NCBI GenBank assembly: GCA_028822445.1
Contig: JAPKDQ010000003.1
Location: 124,001-188,000 of the forward strand
Direction: 5' to 3'
Source of the DNA: Rhodospirillaceae bacterium
GTDB lineage: Bacteria > Pseudomonadota > Alphaproteobacteria > Rhodospirillales > Rhodospirillaceae
Length of the DNA: 64,000 bases
The notes under the pieces were generated by a model. It searched no databases. It saw only the letters and a program-made list of their open reading frames with translations, and was not told the origin of the DNA. Positions 9,862 through 19,401 of this stretch are shown here, piece after piece (position 1 is the first letter of the stretch; each line of letters opens with the position of its first letter). Made by a program: the position numbers and the translations under genes.

Positions 9862-10677
9862 CTACCTGGACCCTCTCAGATCTTCCGTAAAGGCACGGAC
9901 GTAGTCGTCCGCGGGTGACATGAGAATTTCATCTGGAGTGCCGACCTGCACAACCTTGCCATCCTTCAGAATAGCAATTCTGGTGCCAAGCTTGACCGCC
10001 TCTGAAAGATCATGTGTCACGAACACTATCGTCTTTCCGAGCTCTTGCTCCAAGTTGTTCAGTAAATCTTGCATTTCTCGACGAATGAGCGGGTCCAAGG
10101 CTGAGAATGGCTCGTCCATCAATAAAATATCTGCTCCAGATGCTAGCGCACGCGCCAAGCCAACGCGCTGGCGCATACCGCCCGAAAGCTCATGTGGAAA
10201 AGCTGTTCTAAACCCATCCAAGTTAACCTTGTTAATCCATTCCCTCGCGGCGGCGTGACGCGCTAACTCAGACTGCCCCTGCACCTCCAGCCCGAATGCC
10301 ACGTTGTCTAAAACGGTTCGATGCGGCAGCAAGCCAAAACCCTGAAACACCATGGCGAGACGGTTACGGCGTAATGCTCTCAAACCAGAAGCCGACAATT
10401 CGCCGATATCCTTGCCATCGACGCGAACGTGACCAGAAGAGGGCTCAATCAAGCGATTGATGAGGCGCAGCAACGTCGATTTCCCTGACCCTGAAAGGCC
10501 CATGATCATGAAAACCTCGCCTGCGTTGATAGATAGCGTGGTTTCAGCCACCGCAACGGTGGCTCCAGTCTGTTCACGAATACCTAACGGTGAAACACCA
10601 TCATTGGACAAGGCTAAGGCTTGCTCAGACTGCCGGCCAAAAACTTTCGTCACACTATTCAGAGCTATAAGCGTCAC
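9862..10677 (-). CDS. Glycine betaine/proline-type ABC transporter ATP-binding protein (ProV/OpuAA-like)
   Basis: ATPase of a compatible-solute importer. I take the GTG at 10677, not the longer track ORF. This gives the family N-terminus VTLIALNSVTKVFG and a 4-bp GTGA overlap with the permease stop; the 86 upstream codons only shadow the permease gene. Walker A GLSGSGKST is at about 60-68, the signature LSGGMRQ at 164-170, Walker B ILLMDEP just after, and VTHD is the H-loop. The 271-residue product lacks the C-terminal CBS pair of E. coli ProV, so osmosensing by CBS domains is not expected. It forms a unit with the permease and binding protein. Confidence 0.92.
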   Translation of the reverse strand: MTLIALNSVTKVFGRQSEQALALSNDGVSPLGIREQTGATVAVAETTLSINAGEVFMIMGLSGSGKSTLLRLINRLIEPSSGHVRVDGKDIGELSASGLRALRRNRLAMVFQGFGLLPHRTVLDNVAFGLEVQGQSELARHAAAREWINKVNLDGFRTAFPHELSGGMRQRVGLARALASGADILLMDEPFSALDPLIRREMQDLLNNLEQELGKTIVFVTHDLSEAVKLGTRIAILKDGKVVQVGTPDEILMSPADDYVRAFTEDLRGSR

Positions 10678-11531
10678 GGTACACCACGACTCATCTGCAC
10701 ACGGCGGGCATAGGCTTGGGTAGTACGGTCCAGCACGATGGCCATGGCCACGATGGCAAGGCCTGCGGCTGCACCACGCCCCACGTCTAACGTATTGATG
10801 CCAAGCAAGACCTCCTGCCCCAGACCCCGGTTGCCAATCATCGATGCTATCACGACCATAGACAGCGCCATCATAGTCGCTTGGTTCACCCCAGCCATGA
10901 TCGAAGGAAGAGCCAAAGGCAACTCGACTTTCCACAACCTTTGTCCTGGCGTTGCGCCAAAGGCATCCGCCGCCTCAAGGATTTCTTTGTTAACCTGACG
11001 CAGGCCCAAATCTGTCAGGCGAATGACAGGCGGCACTGCATAAATAACTGTAGCGATAATCGCCGGGACTTTGCCAAGCCCAAACAGCATCAGCGCTGGA
11101 ATCAAGTAGACAAAACTTGGTAGGGTTTGCATGGCATCTAGAACTGGCAACCCAATAAAACGAGCGCGATCTGACCGCGACAAGAGAATTCCAAAGGGCA
11201 GTCCAACCGCAACCGCAATCGTCGTGGAGATGAGCATCAGCGCGAAGGTCTGCATCGCCTCATCCCAGAGGCCCAACACCCCCATAAGAAAGGACAAGAC
11301 AATCAAGACAAAAGCGAGGCGGATGCTGCGGCTGGCGCCATATGCGGCCAAGCCAATTAAGAGCAACACGAGCCACCACGGCGCATTACGAAAGAAGCCT
11401 TCAAGGGCGACAAGAATAACCAACAAACCATCGGAGAAGGTTTGAAAGGCGTCACCATAATGAATCACCAACCAGTCAACGAAAGCATTGATTGGTGGCG
11501 CTATGGAGATGGTAAAGGACTCAGGAAACAT
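10674..11531 (-). CDS. Glycine betaine/proline-type ABC transporter permease (ProW/OpuAB-like)
   Basis: Inner-membrane permease of the same importer. The 285-residue protein has an N-terminal stretch typical of ProW, then several transmembrane helices. The coupling loop EAADAFGATPGQRLWKVELP is the EAA motif that contacts the ATPase. Its stop overlaps the GTG of the ATPase gene by four bases, which indicates translational coupling. The ATG at 11531 is followed upstream by a short gap to the binding-protein gene on the same strand. Confidence 0.92.
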   Translation of the reverse strand: MFPESFTISIAPPINAFVDWLVIHYGDAFQTFSDGLLVILVALEGFFRNAPWWLVLLLIGLAAYGASRSIRLAFVLIVLSFLMGVLGLWDEAMQTFALMLISTTIAVAVGLPFGILLSRSDRARFIGLPVLDAMQTLPSFVYLIPALMLFGLGKVPAIIATVIYAVPPVIRLTDLGLRQVNKEILEAADAFGATPGQRLWKVELPLALPSIMAGVNQATMMALSMVVIASMIGNRGLGQEVLLGINTLDVGRGAAAGLAIVAMAIVLDRTTQAYARRVQMSRGVP

Positions 11532-11607
11532 AGCGGCCCCCGCCGCAAATTATATCAATTATCGTAGTGTGCCTGAAAGCACGGCAGATTGCGAAAATTC
11601 GTGCGGT

Positions 11608-12606
11608 CTATTTCTCAGTGCTTGATAGCGCGGCCTGCACCTTCGATGCCGTGACGTCGTCAACCCACCTGGACCAAATATCCACGCGCGTTTCTAGAAA
11701 GTGCTGCGCAGCACCCTCGGCTTGCCCTCCGGTCTCTTCCATATAGGCAAGCGCCTCACTCACGAGAGCGGAGTCCGTTTCGTAACGCCTCAAGAAGTCA
11801 ACAATACGGGGCGCACCTTCAGAGAACCTGCGATTAGCACCAATAGCCACCTCAACCACGGGGTACGCCGTCGCAGCCGTTGGGGTTGGATTGGTTGCAA
11901 GGTCAGCAAACACAGCAGCGTCAAAGGGTGGTTCCTCAAGCATCACCATATCGTACTTGCCCAACACCCAAGTCGGCCCCCAATAATACGTCACGAGTGG
12001 CTTCTTCCGGATATAAGACGACGCAATGGCCGCAGCTAAGGCTGCCCCCGTTCCTGGGCGAAAATTGGTATAATCTGCGTCTAAGCCATAAGCTTTAAGC
12101 TTAGCGCTATTAATGACCTCGCAATTCCAACCCGCAATACAGTTGTAGAACCGCCCCTTGTTCGGTTCTTCCGGATCCGTAAACAAGGCCTTATGGGCTG
12201 GCAAATCAAAGACAGAAAGAAGTCCAGGCGCGATAGCATCTTCGCCTTCAACCATGTAACGCGGAACATACCAACCCTGCACGGCGTCGGGGAAGTTCGT
12301 TCCCAGTTCTATAACTTGGTTGCGGCGCAGCCCTCTGTTCCAAACATCCGTAACATTATCCTTCCAGACCTCCATGACAACATCGATGTCGCCTTGAGCT
12401 ACACCTTGGAGTAAGGGAATGGTAGTGCCGGGAAGCACATCCGTCTCGCAGCCATAGCCCGTTTCCAGAATGACTTGAGCGACGGCGGTATGAAAAGCAT
12501 TCGATTGCCAATCCATGCCGGCAAAGACGACTGGACGGTCGACCTCACAAGCCATGGCCGGTGTGGCTAAGAACAATGCAATAAAGAAAAGGGTGTGAAT
12601 GCGCAT
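11608..12606 (-). CDS. Glycine betaine/choline-type ABC transporter substrate-binding protein (OpuAC family)
   Basis: Periplasmic binding protein, first gene of the three-gene importer unit. A clear signal peptide (MRIHTLFFIALFLATPAMA) is cleaved before CEVDRPVVFAGMDW. The remaining sequence follows the OpuAC/ProX two-lobed fold, with VLPGTTIPLLQGVAQGDIDV and several tryptophans that could form the quaternary-ammonium cage. Length 332 is normal. The likely ligands are glycine betaine, choline or proline betaine, but the exact one is not decided by sequence. The promoter should lie in the 116-bp divergent gap shared with gloB. Confidence 0.88.
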   Translation of the reverse strand: MRIHTLFFIALFLATPAMACEVDRPVVFAGMDWQSNAFHTAVAQVILETGYGCETDVLPGTTIPLLQGVAQGDIDVVMEVWKDNVTDVWNRGLRRNQVIELGTNFPDAVQGWYVPRYMVEGEDAIAPGLLSVFDLPAHKALFTDPEEPNKGRFYNCIAGWNCEVINSAKLKAYGLDADYTNFRPGTGAALAAAIASSYIRKKPLVTYYWGPTWVLGKYDMVMLEEPPFDAAVFADLATNPTPTAATAYPVVEVAIGANRRFSEGAPRIVDFLRRYETDSALVSEALAYMEETGGQAEGAAQHFLETRVDIWSRWVDDVTASKVQAALSSTEK

Positions 12607-12722
12607 AACAGAACCCTACCCAACCCAAGCCGCATCGGCAAATTACGGCCTACACCCTTGAAGATTGCGCCCAGATCAGCGTTACTCGCCCAATCAAAAG
12701 CCCGACACATTGGAGACACGCT

Positions 12723-13490
12723 ATGACTTTAGACATCCGTCAGGTTCCTGTTCTCAACGACAACTACGTTTACCTTGTCCGCGAACCGGAAAGCGGAAAT
12801 GTGGCTGTCGTTGACCCAGCCGTTGCCGACCCCGTTCTGGACAAAGCAGCTAAACTTGGTTGGACAATCACGCACATTCTTAATACGCATCACCACGGAG
12901 ACCACACCGGTGGAAACCTAGAAATAAAAGAAAAGACCGGTTGCACAATCGTCGGCCCTGGCCCAGACAAGGACCGCATCCCTGGCATCGACGTTCAAGT
13001 GAATGATAGCGACACCTTTGCTCTTGGCGCTACAGAAGCAAAGGTCTTCTTTGTACCCGGCCATACACGAGGGCATATCGCGTATTGGTTTGCAGACTCA
13101 ATCGCCCTTTTCTGCGGTGATACGTTATTTTCTATCGGCTGCGGCCGCGTTTTCGAAGGAACTATGGATCAGATGTGGACAAGCTTGAGCCGTCTCAGGA
13201 CCTTGCCACCGGAAACCCGTGTTTACTGCGCACATGAATACACCCAGAGTAATATTCAGTTTGCCGTATCGGTTGACCCCAACAACGTGGCTTTGCGTAA
13301 TCGAGAAGAAGAGGTGAAGCAGAAGCGCGACCGCGGAGAACCAACCGTGCCATCACGCCTCGGGGAAGAGCTAGCTGCCAACCCGTTTCTACGCGTAGAC
13401 CAACCTGACCTACAAAAAGCATTGGGTATGTTGGGCGCGGACCCTGTTGCGGTCTTCGCAGAAATTCGGGGCCGCAAAGACACCTTCTAA
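12723..13490 (+). CDS. gloB: Hydroxyacylglutathione hydrolase (glyoxalase II)
   Basis: Metallo-beta-lactamase-fold thioesterase that hydrolyses S-lactoylglutathione to lactate and glutathione, the second step of methylglyoxal detoxification. The dimetal motif HHHGDHTGG is at about 56-64 and the later ligand histidine is in VPGHTRGH. YCAHEYTQSN and the C-terminal LGEELAANPFLR segment are characteristic of GloB rather than of general MBL hydrolases. The ATG follows GGAGACACGCT. At 255 residues it has the expected length. It runs convergently into the RND pump gene. Confidence 0.95.
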   Translation: MTLDIRQVPVLNDNYVYLVREPESGNVAVVDPAVADPVLDKAAKLGWTITHILNTHHHGDHTGGNLEIKEKTGCTIVGPGPDKDRIPGIDVQVNDSDTFALGATEAKVFFVPGHTRGHIAYWFADSIALFCGDTLFSIGCGRVFEGTMDQMWTSLSRLRTLPPETRVYCAHEYTQSNIQFAVSVDPNNVALRNREEEVKQKRDRGEPTVPSRLGEELAANPFLRVDQPDLQKALGMLGADPVAVFAEIRGRKDTF

Positions 13491-13509
13491 GTCTCGGAAG
13501 CTGCGCCTA

Positions 13510-16500
13510 TTATGCGCCGGCCGCGCCCGTAAAGACTTCGCTAGGCAAAACACGCCGTTCCCGTGATAACAACGTGTACACCACCGGCACAACAAACAGC
13601 GTGAAGAACGATCCGAAAAGTAGGCCACCCACGACCACAAGGCCGATCTGCTCGCGACTTTCCGCCCCGGCGCCAGTTGCAAAAGCCAGCGGTACAGCAC
13701 CGAGCACCATAGCCGCCGTCGTCATTAAGATTGGGCGCAGGCGAAGCACCGCTGACTCCAACGCAGCTTCCATCTTGTCCATGCCTTGTGCCCGCCGTGA
13801 ATTGGCAAACTCGACAATGAGAATTCCGTGCTTAGAGATGAGCCCGATCAACGTGATCAATCCGACTTGGCTATAAACGTTGAGAGACCCATTGGTTACG
13901 GTCAGCGTTAACAAAGCACCAGCAATGGCCAGCGGAACAGAGATTAAAATGATGAACGGGTCGACAAAGCTTTCAAACTGGGCGGCAAGAACTAAATAAA
14001 TAAAGGCAATGGCAAGTATAAAAACCAACGCTAACCGCCCGGACGCGTCTTTAAACTCACGACTGACGCCTTTGTAGTCGATCTGAACCGGTACCTGCGC
14101 TGACTCGCGTACTGTATTTTCTATCAGAATTAGCGCCTGGGCTAAACTTAAACCAGGGTCTGCATTTGCAGAAATCGTCATCGCGCGTAAACGATTGAAG
14201 TGAACCAGCTCCCGAGGTGCCACAGTCTCTTCGAATTGAACAAGGTTTGCCAGCGGCACCATTGCATCGTCATCTCCACGGACAAAGAGCCGAGTAAGGT
14301 CGCGGGGGTCTGAACGCTCTGATTCATCGATCTGGACGACCACATCATACTGCTCCCCTGCTTTCTTAAAGCGCGTGACGTTCCTCCCACCCAGTAGTGT
14401 CTCAAGGGTGCGACCTATCGTGGCGACTGACACGCCAATGTCGACGGCCTTCTCTCGATTAACTGTCGTTCTCAATTCAGGCTTATTTAGGCGAAGGTCC
14501 GTATCCAGATCTCTAATACCGGACCCCGGTCCGAGCCGCGCAGCAACATCGTTGCCCAATCGCTCCAGGTCTTTATAGGTTCCTGTTGTCCTAACCACGA
14601 CTTCAATCTGCTTGGTCCCGCCGCGTGACCCAAAAGTTGGGGGAACAGTGGCAAAGGCAAAAATGCCTGGGATTGCGAATACGCGCGGGCTCACAATTTC
14701 CGAAATGTCATAACTTTTGCGGTCGCGCTCCCCCCACGGAATCAACGTAGCGAAGGTGGACGTCACGGTGGAAACGGGGAACCCAACCATAGTCATGTAG
14801 TTTTCAATCTCAGGGATGTCTGAGATTATGCTCTCGACTTGTTGCCCATTGCGCAACATAAAGTCTGGGGTCGCCCCCTCCGGACCAACCTGTGCAATTA
14901 TCATCAAACCTCGATCTTCGATGGGCGTGAGTTCCTGTTTCAAATTCAGAAACATGAACACAGCAGACGCCGCGATCACGATAATCCCGGCGATAACAGG
15001 GCCGCGCTGCTGAATCACACGCGATAATGCCCGGCGATATGCGTTTGTCAGCCCCGTCATTACGTCTTCAAAAATACCTGTGACAGCACCCTTCTCTTTC
15101 TCGGCCCGAAGAAACTTCGCACACATCATTGGCGTCAGCGTTAAGGCCGTTAAGCCCGACACCAGGACAGCACCGGCAAGGGTCAAGGCAAATTCCGTGA
15201 AGAGCTTCCCAATCGTGCCAGATGTAAAGGATACGGGAAAGAAAACAGCCGCTAATGTGGTCGACATGGCAATGATGGCAAACGTAATTTGCTTCGAGCC
15301 TTTAACGGCAGCGTCAAAGGGCGTCATACCGCGCTCAATTTGCCGATGAATATTTTCCAGCATGACAATGGCATCATCAACCACGAGGCCAATCGCTAAT
15401 ACAAAGGCCAGCAACGTCAATGTGTTAATACTGAACCCAAGCAAACTCATGATTGCGAGAGATCCAATCAAAGATACCGGGATCGTAACCAGTGGAATTA
15501 TCGTCGCACGCGCCGTATGGAGAAATACGAATACAACGATGGAAACCAGCACAATGGCCTCAGCAATTGCGAAGTACACCGCTTTGATAGACTCGGTAAT
15601 AAAGATTGTCGTGTCATAACCGATGCGCGCATCAATACCCTCGGGCATACCGGCGAGAATATCAGGCAGAGCGCTTGAAACAGCCTTGCTCACCTCAAGC
15701 GGATTGGCTGTTGATTGCTTCACAACGCCAAACGCAACAGCCTTTTGGCCATTAATCTGACTGAGTTGGCGCTCTTCTTCCGGACCTAATTCTATTCTGG
15801 CAACGTCTTCAAGGCGCACCAAATAGCCGTCAGCATCGCGCAAAATGACCTTTGCGAATTCATGTGTTGAACTCAGGTCTGTCTGAACAACAACCGAATA
15901 CTCACGGTCGATACTTTCAATCCGCCCCGCCGGAACCTCGATGTTTTGATCTCGCAGAGCCTGCTCTACATCTTGAGCTGTCACAGCGAATGCCGCCATG
16001 CGCGCACGGTCCAACCAGATGCGCATGGCATACCGACGCGAACCAATGAGCTCAATATTGGCGACGCCGGGCAGAGCTTGCACTTGATCAACTGCGAGAG
16101 TCTCGATGAACTCAGTAAGGTCCAAGGCCGAATACCGATCCGTTGAAAACGCGAGATAGATAATTGGCTCTGCGTCCGCCTCAACCTTCGCGATAATCGG
16201 TTCGTCGACTTCCCGCGGCAGAAATCCTCTTGCCCGCCCAACTCGGTCTCGCACATCAGACGCGGCGGCATCCGGGTCGCGGTCTAACAGGAATCGGATC
16301 GTGATCTGACTTTGCTCGGACCGGCTTATAGAACTTACGTAGTCTACCCCTTCAATACCGGACAACGCATCTTCAAGAACATCAGTCACTTGAGATTCGA
16401 TAATTGAAGCGCTGGCCCCGGGGTAAATGCTTAGAACCGTCACCACCGGAGAATCAATATTTGGGTATTCGCGTATAGAAAGGGACTGCAGAGAAATTAG

Positions 16501-16575
16501 TCCAATCAGGACAATGACCAAATTAATGACGGTTGCGAGAACAGGGCGCCGAATACAAAGCTCCGTGATGCTCAC
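13510..16575 (-). CDS. RND efflux transporter permease (HAE1/AcrB type)
   Basis: Proton-driven inner-membrane pump of a tripartite efflux system. At 1021 residues it carries the duplicated RND layout: a transmembrane helix, a large periplasmic domain, six helices, repeated. The proton-relay aspartates are in GLVVDDAIVMLENI (about residue 405). Translation starts at a GTG that overlaps the adaptor stop by four bases (GTGA). No outer-membrane TolC-type gene is adjacent, so the pump presumably uses one encoded elsewhere. Substrate range (drugs, dyes, bile-like compounds) is not predictable from sequence. Confidence 0.95.
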   Translation of the reverse strand: MSITELCIRRPVLATVINLVIVLIGLISLQSLSIREYPNIDSPVVTVLSIYPGASASIIESQVTDVLEDALSGIEGVDYVSSISRSEQSQITIRFLLDRDPDAAASDVRDRVGRARGFLPREVDEPIIAKVEADAEPIIYLAFSTDRYSALDLTEFIETLAVDQVQALPGVANIELIGSRRYAMRIWLDRARMAAFAVTAQDVEQALRDQNIEVPAGRIESIDREYSVVVQTDLSSTHEFAKVILRDADGYLVRLEDVARIELGPEEERQLSQINGQKAVAFGVVKQSTANPLEVSKAVSSALPDILAGMPEGIDARIGYDTTIFITESIKAVYFAIAEAIVLVSIVVFVFLHTARATIIPLVTIPVSLIGSLAIMSLLGFSINTLTLLAFVLAIGLVVDDAIVMLENIHRQIERGMTPFDAAVKGSKQITFAIIAMSTTLAAVFFPVSFTSGTIGKLFTEFALTLAGAVLVSGLTALTLTPMMCAKFLRAEKEKGAVTGIFEDVMTGLTNAYRRALSRVIQQRGPVIAGIIVIAASAVFMFLNLKQELTPIEDRGLMIIAQVGPEGATPDFMLRNGQQVESIISDIPEIENYMTMVGFPVSTVTSTFATLIPWGERDRKSYDISEIVSPRVFAIPGIFAFATVPPTFGSRGGTKQIEVVVRTTGTYKDLERLGNDVAARLGPGSGIRDLDTDLRLNKPELRTTVNREKAVDIGVSVATIGRTLETLLGGRNVTRFKKAGEQYDVVVQIDESERSDPRDLTRLFVRGDDDAMVPLANLVQFEETVAPRELVHFNRLRAMTISANADPGLSLAQALILIENTVRESAQVPVQIDYKGVSREFKDASGRLALVFILAIAFIYLVLAAQFESFVDPFIILISVPLAIAGALLTLTVTNGSLNVYSQVGLITLIGLISKHGILIVEFANSRRAQGMDKMEAALESAVLRLRPILMTTAAMVLGAVPLAFATGAGAESREQIGLVVVGGLLFGSFFTLFVVPVVYTLLSRERRVLPSEVFTGAAGA

Positions 16576-17645
16576 GTGCCAGGCCCTTTAAGCGCCTCAG
16601 CATCCATGACCGAAGCCCCCTCTCTCAGCTTGAGCTGTCCGGCCGTCACGATGGTTTCTCCAGCAGCCAGCCCGGACACAATCTCAACCTCGCCGCCTCG
16701 CCTACCACCAGCTTTAACATCACGCAGATTGACTATACCGTCTTCGACTACGAATACCGTCTGGCGCGACTGAATGGGCACAAGAGAGCGCTCAGGAATC
16801 ATGATCGCATTATCGCGTCGCTCAAAAATGATGGCGACCCGAGCGAATAACCCTGGCCGTAAACGCCCATCAGGGTTTTGAACCACGGCGCGTAGCGTGA
16901 CACTACGGCCAGAAGCTTCAATCCGGGGATCAATAGCGTAAACCTCCCCTTCAAAGTTCTCGCCCGGAAACGCATCGACTTGAACAACAACACTTTGCCC
17001 CGTTTCAACGGTAGACAGCAGAATTTCGGGCAGCGCAAAAGCAACTTTGATGGGATTAATGGCTTCAATGTTCACGATCTCTTGCCCGGCCATAACATAG
17101 TCACCAGGACTCACTTTGCGAATGCCAATAACGCCGCTGAACGGAGCGCGAATTTCTGTACGGTCCAACCGAGCACGCGCTAGGTCAAGGTTAGCACTAT
17201 CTTCTTGCAACTTGGACAACGCCTCATCCAAAGAACGTTGCGTTCCAGCGCCACGGCCCTCTAGGTTTACGGCTCTGTCATAATTTGCTTTCGAGAGATT
17301 CAACCGTGCATCAGCCTGATTAAATTCCGCCCGGTATATGCTGTCGTCAATTGTAATGACGAGGTCGCCCTTACTGATGGGGCGACCTTCAACAAAGCCG
17401 ATTTGGTCCACGCGGCCAGAAATCTCAGATCGCATAATAACCGCTTCATTTGACGCCAAAGACCCAACGGCCACTTCGCGTTCAATAAAGGTCCCAGCCT
17501 CTACAACAAGCATTTCGACAGGGATAGCTAGCCGTTGACCCTGCGGTCTCCCAGCCATCTGATCTACGCCACCTTCGCCTAAATAAAAGTATGAAACGCC
17601 GGCGATAGAGACCGCCAACACAACAAGGATAAGAACTCGACCCAT
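16572..17645 (-). CDS. RND efflux periplasmic adaptor (membrane fusion protein)
   Basis: Periplasmic adaptor linking the RND pump to an outer-membrane channel. It begins with a membrane anchor (VLILVVLAVSIAGVSYFYL) without an obvious lipobox. A biotinyl-lipoyl half-motif follows (ISGRVDQIGFVEGRPISKGD), then a helical hairpin with heptad-like Asn/Leu residues (about 100-150), and a beta-barrel and membrane-proximal domain to residue 357. It is upstream of, and translationally coupled to, the pump gene. The layout matches MexE/AcrA relatives. Confidence 0.94.
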   Translation of the reverse strand: MGRVLILVVLAVSIAGVSYFYLGEGGVDQMAGRPQGQRLAIPVEMLVVEAGTFIEREVAVGSLASNEAVIMRSEISGRVDQIGFVEGRPISKGDLVITIDDSIYRAEFNQADARLNLSKANYDRAVNLEGRGAGTQRSLDEALSKLQEDSANLDLARARLDRTEIRAPFSGVIGIRKVSPGDYVMAGQEIVNIEAINPIKVAFALPEILLSTVETGQSVVVQVDAFPGENFEGEVYAIDPRIEASGRSVTLRAVVQNPDGRLRPGLFARVAIIFERRDNAIMIPERSLVPIQSRQTVFVVEDGIVNLRDVKAGGRRGGEVEIVSGLAAGETIVTAGQLKLREGASVMDAEALKGPGT

Positions 17646-17679
17646 TTGTATTTCCGACTAGCGCAAGTGTCAGCCCGCG

Positions 17680-18318
17680 CTAATTTCTGCTCCGAATAGA
17701 ATTAACAAACTCATCTAGCCCTAGACGTCTCGTGCGTCTCAGGCGTTCCGCTTTAAGAATAGATTGTAAGTTCTCTATACTCTCTTCTATCACGTCATTG
17801 ACGATCACATAGTCGTATTCGGGCCAATGGCTCATTTCATCAGAGGCCTTCGCCATGCGTTTACGAATAACCTCTTCGGAGTCCTGGCCCCGCATCATCA
17901 ACCTTTGCTCAAGCTCGTCATATGACGGAGGAAGAATGAAAATGCTAATCACATCATATCGTGCTGAGTCTCTAAGCTGCTGCGTACCCTGCCAATCGAT
18001 ATCAATGAGAACATCCTCACCGGCCATTAAATGCTGCTCAACGAGCGTTCTCGGCGTTCCGTAATAGTTACTGAACACGCGAGCATGCTCCAGCAGCTCA
18101 CCGTTCTCCACTTTTTGAGTGTATTCATCTTCGGTAATGAAAAAGTAGTCGCGCCCCTCCTTTTCGCCAGGCCTTGGTGGCCGGGTCGTCATTGAGATCG
18201 ACATAAAAAGCTCGTCTTCGCGTTCAAGAAGCGCGCGCGCAATCGTGCTCTTGCCAGCCCCAGAGGGAGACGACAGCACTAGCATGAGCCCACGGCGGTG
18301 TAATTTTGAGCCCGGCAT
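17680..18318 (-). CDS. gmk: Guanylate kinase
   Basis: Phosphorylates GMP to GDP with ATP. The P-loop is in LSSPSGAGKST near residue 16. TTRPPRPGEKEGRDYFF is the GMP-binding region, and DIDWQGTQQLR is also characteristic. At 212 residues it is typical. It follows yicC on the same strand with a 29-bp gap, a pairing conserved in alphaproteobacteria. guaA and guaB, also guanine-nucleotide genes, lie about 35 kb away and are not part of this unit. Confidence 0.97.
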   Translation of the reverse strand: MPGSKLHRRGLMLVLSSPSGAGKSTIARALLEREDELFMSISMTTRPPRPGEKEGRDYFFITEDEYTQKVENGELLEHARVFSNYYGTPRTLVEQHLMAGEDVLIDIDWQGTQQLRDSARYDVISIFILPPSYDELEQRLMMRGQDSEEVIRKRMAKASDEMSHWPEYDYVIVNDVIEESIENLQSILKAERLRRTRRLGLDEFVNSIRSRN

Positions 18319-18347
18319 TATATTTTTTGTTTCTCCATCATCGGGCC

Positions 18348-19250
18348 CTACTCAACATTTTGAATTTGCTCACGGAACTGATCAATCACGACCTTAAGTC
18401 CTACCCCAATTTTGGTGAGATCCGCATCAGAAGACTTTGAGCACAGCGTATTAGCCTCACGATTAAACTCCTGCGACAGAAATTCAAGTCGGCGACCGCA
18501 CGGGCTTCCTCTAGCCATAAGCTCCCTGCCCTGAGCGACATGCGCAGACAAGCGGTCCAGCTCCTCCCTTACATCAGCCTTGGCGGCAAGAAGGGCTGCT
18601 TCCTGGGCCAATCTGGCTTCACTTAAAGCCGGAGATGCTTCAAGCAGAGCGTCGACCTGAGCCTTTATTCGGTTTCTCAGAGCATCGGGTTGGGTCGCCG
18701 CCATCTCTGCTGCACGGCGGCAATGGGTCTCTATATCGTCGATCTGGGATGACAATAAGGTCGCCATATGAGCCCCCTCTTCAGCCCGGGCCTCAATCAG
18801 AGATCCTAGCGCTTGCGATAGCCCATCTAGCAACGCATCGGATCGGTCTTGCCGCTCTTCTTCAGGTTTTGGTTCTGGATCGGATGGCTCGATTACACCC
18901 TTTAAGCCAAATAACCCGTCCATGCTTGCAGGTAGGACATCAGGAGCGTGTTCTATGGCTTTGCGCTTTGCCAGCTCAATCAGTCTATCGAGAAATTCTT
19001 CATTGATGCGATAACCTAACCCTGAATCCCTGTAGGAAACAGACAGCGTCATATTGAGGTTGCCGCGAGCGAGTCTGTCAGCAACCGATTTTCTCACCAT
19101 CGGCTCTAGCGTTTCAAGCCCAGGCGGCAGCCGCAATCGCACGTCCAGGCCCTTGCCATTCACACTGCGCAATTCCCATACCCATGACAGCGAGCCATTC
19201 AAGGCTAGCCCCTCGCTTCGTGAAAAGCCTGTCATGCTGTTGATCGTCAC
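18348..19250 (-). CDS. yicC: YicC/YloC-family endoribonuclease
   Basis: Member of the YicC family; E. coli YicC has been reported as an endoribonuclease acting on small RNA. The N-terminal SMTGFSRSEG and the C-terminal DUF1732 block (NREANTLCSKSSDADLT, then VVIDQFREQIQNVE) are both present. The middle is a long helical, charged region. At 300 residues it has the family length. The start used is a GTG; the family also commonly starts close to SMTGF. It lies between mltG and gmk on the minus strand, but the gap upstream to mltG is about 420 bp and holds a decayed gene. Confidence 0.93.
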   Translation of the reverse strand: MTINSMTGFSRSEGLALNGSLSWVWELRSVNGKGLDVRLRLPPGLETLEPMVRKSVADRLARGNLNMTLSVSYRDSGLGYRINEEFLDRLIELAKRKAIEHAPDVLPASMDGLFGLKGVIEPSDPEPKPEEERQDRSDALLDGLSQALGSLIEARAEEGAHMATLLSSQIDDIETHCRRAAEMAATQPDALRNRIKAQVDALLEASPALSEARLAQEAALLAAKADVREELDRLSAHVAQGRELMARGSPCGRRLEFLSQEFNREANTLCSKSSDADLTKIGVGLKVVIDQFREQIQNVE

Positions 19251-19342
19251 CGCGCGCCCTTCCAGGGTCTAAAAGTTGTACTTTTATAAGGACTTAATGG
19301 TTCACACGCTAGGCTCCACCGCTCAAGAAAAAGATATCTTAA

Positions 19343-19374
19343 CCATTAGGAACGATTAGGTTTTGGCCTAATGG
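19343..19374. repeat. Inverted repeat CCATTAGG/CCTAATGG
   Basis: A perfect 8-bp inverted repeat (19343-19350 and 19367-19374) separated by 16 bp, in the mltG-yicC gap. It could be an operator or a weak hairpin. No T-run follows it, so it is not a standard terminator. It lies just upstream of the kinase remnant. Confidence 0.4.
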
Positions 19375-19401
19375 ACGACTTGAGGCGACTGCGCGCTTAT
19401 A

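Noticed and set aside
10678-10935. N-terminal extension of the ProV-like ORF in the track (86 codons)
   Set aside because: It only shadows the permease gene in another frame; the GTG at 10677 gives the family N-terminus and a normal GTGA overlap.
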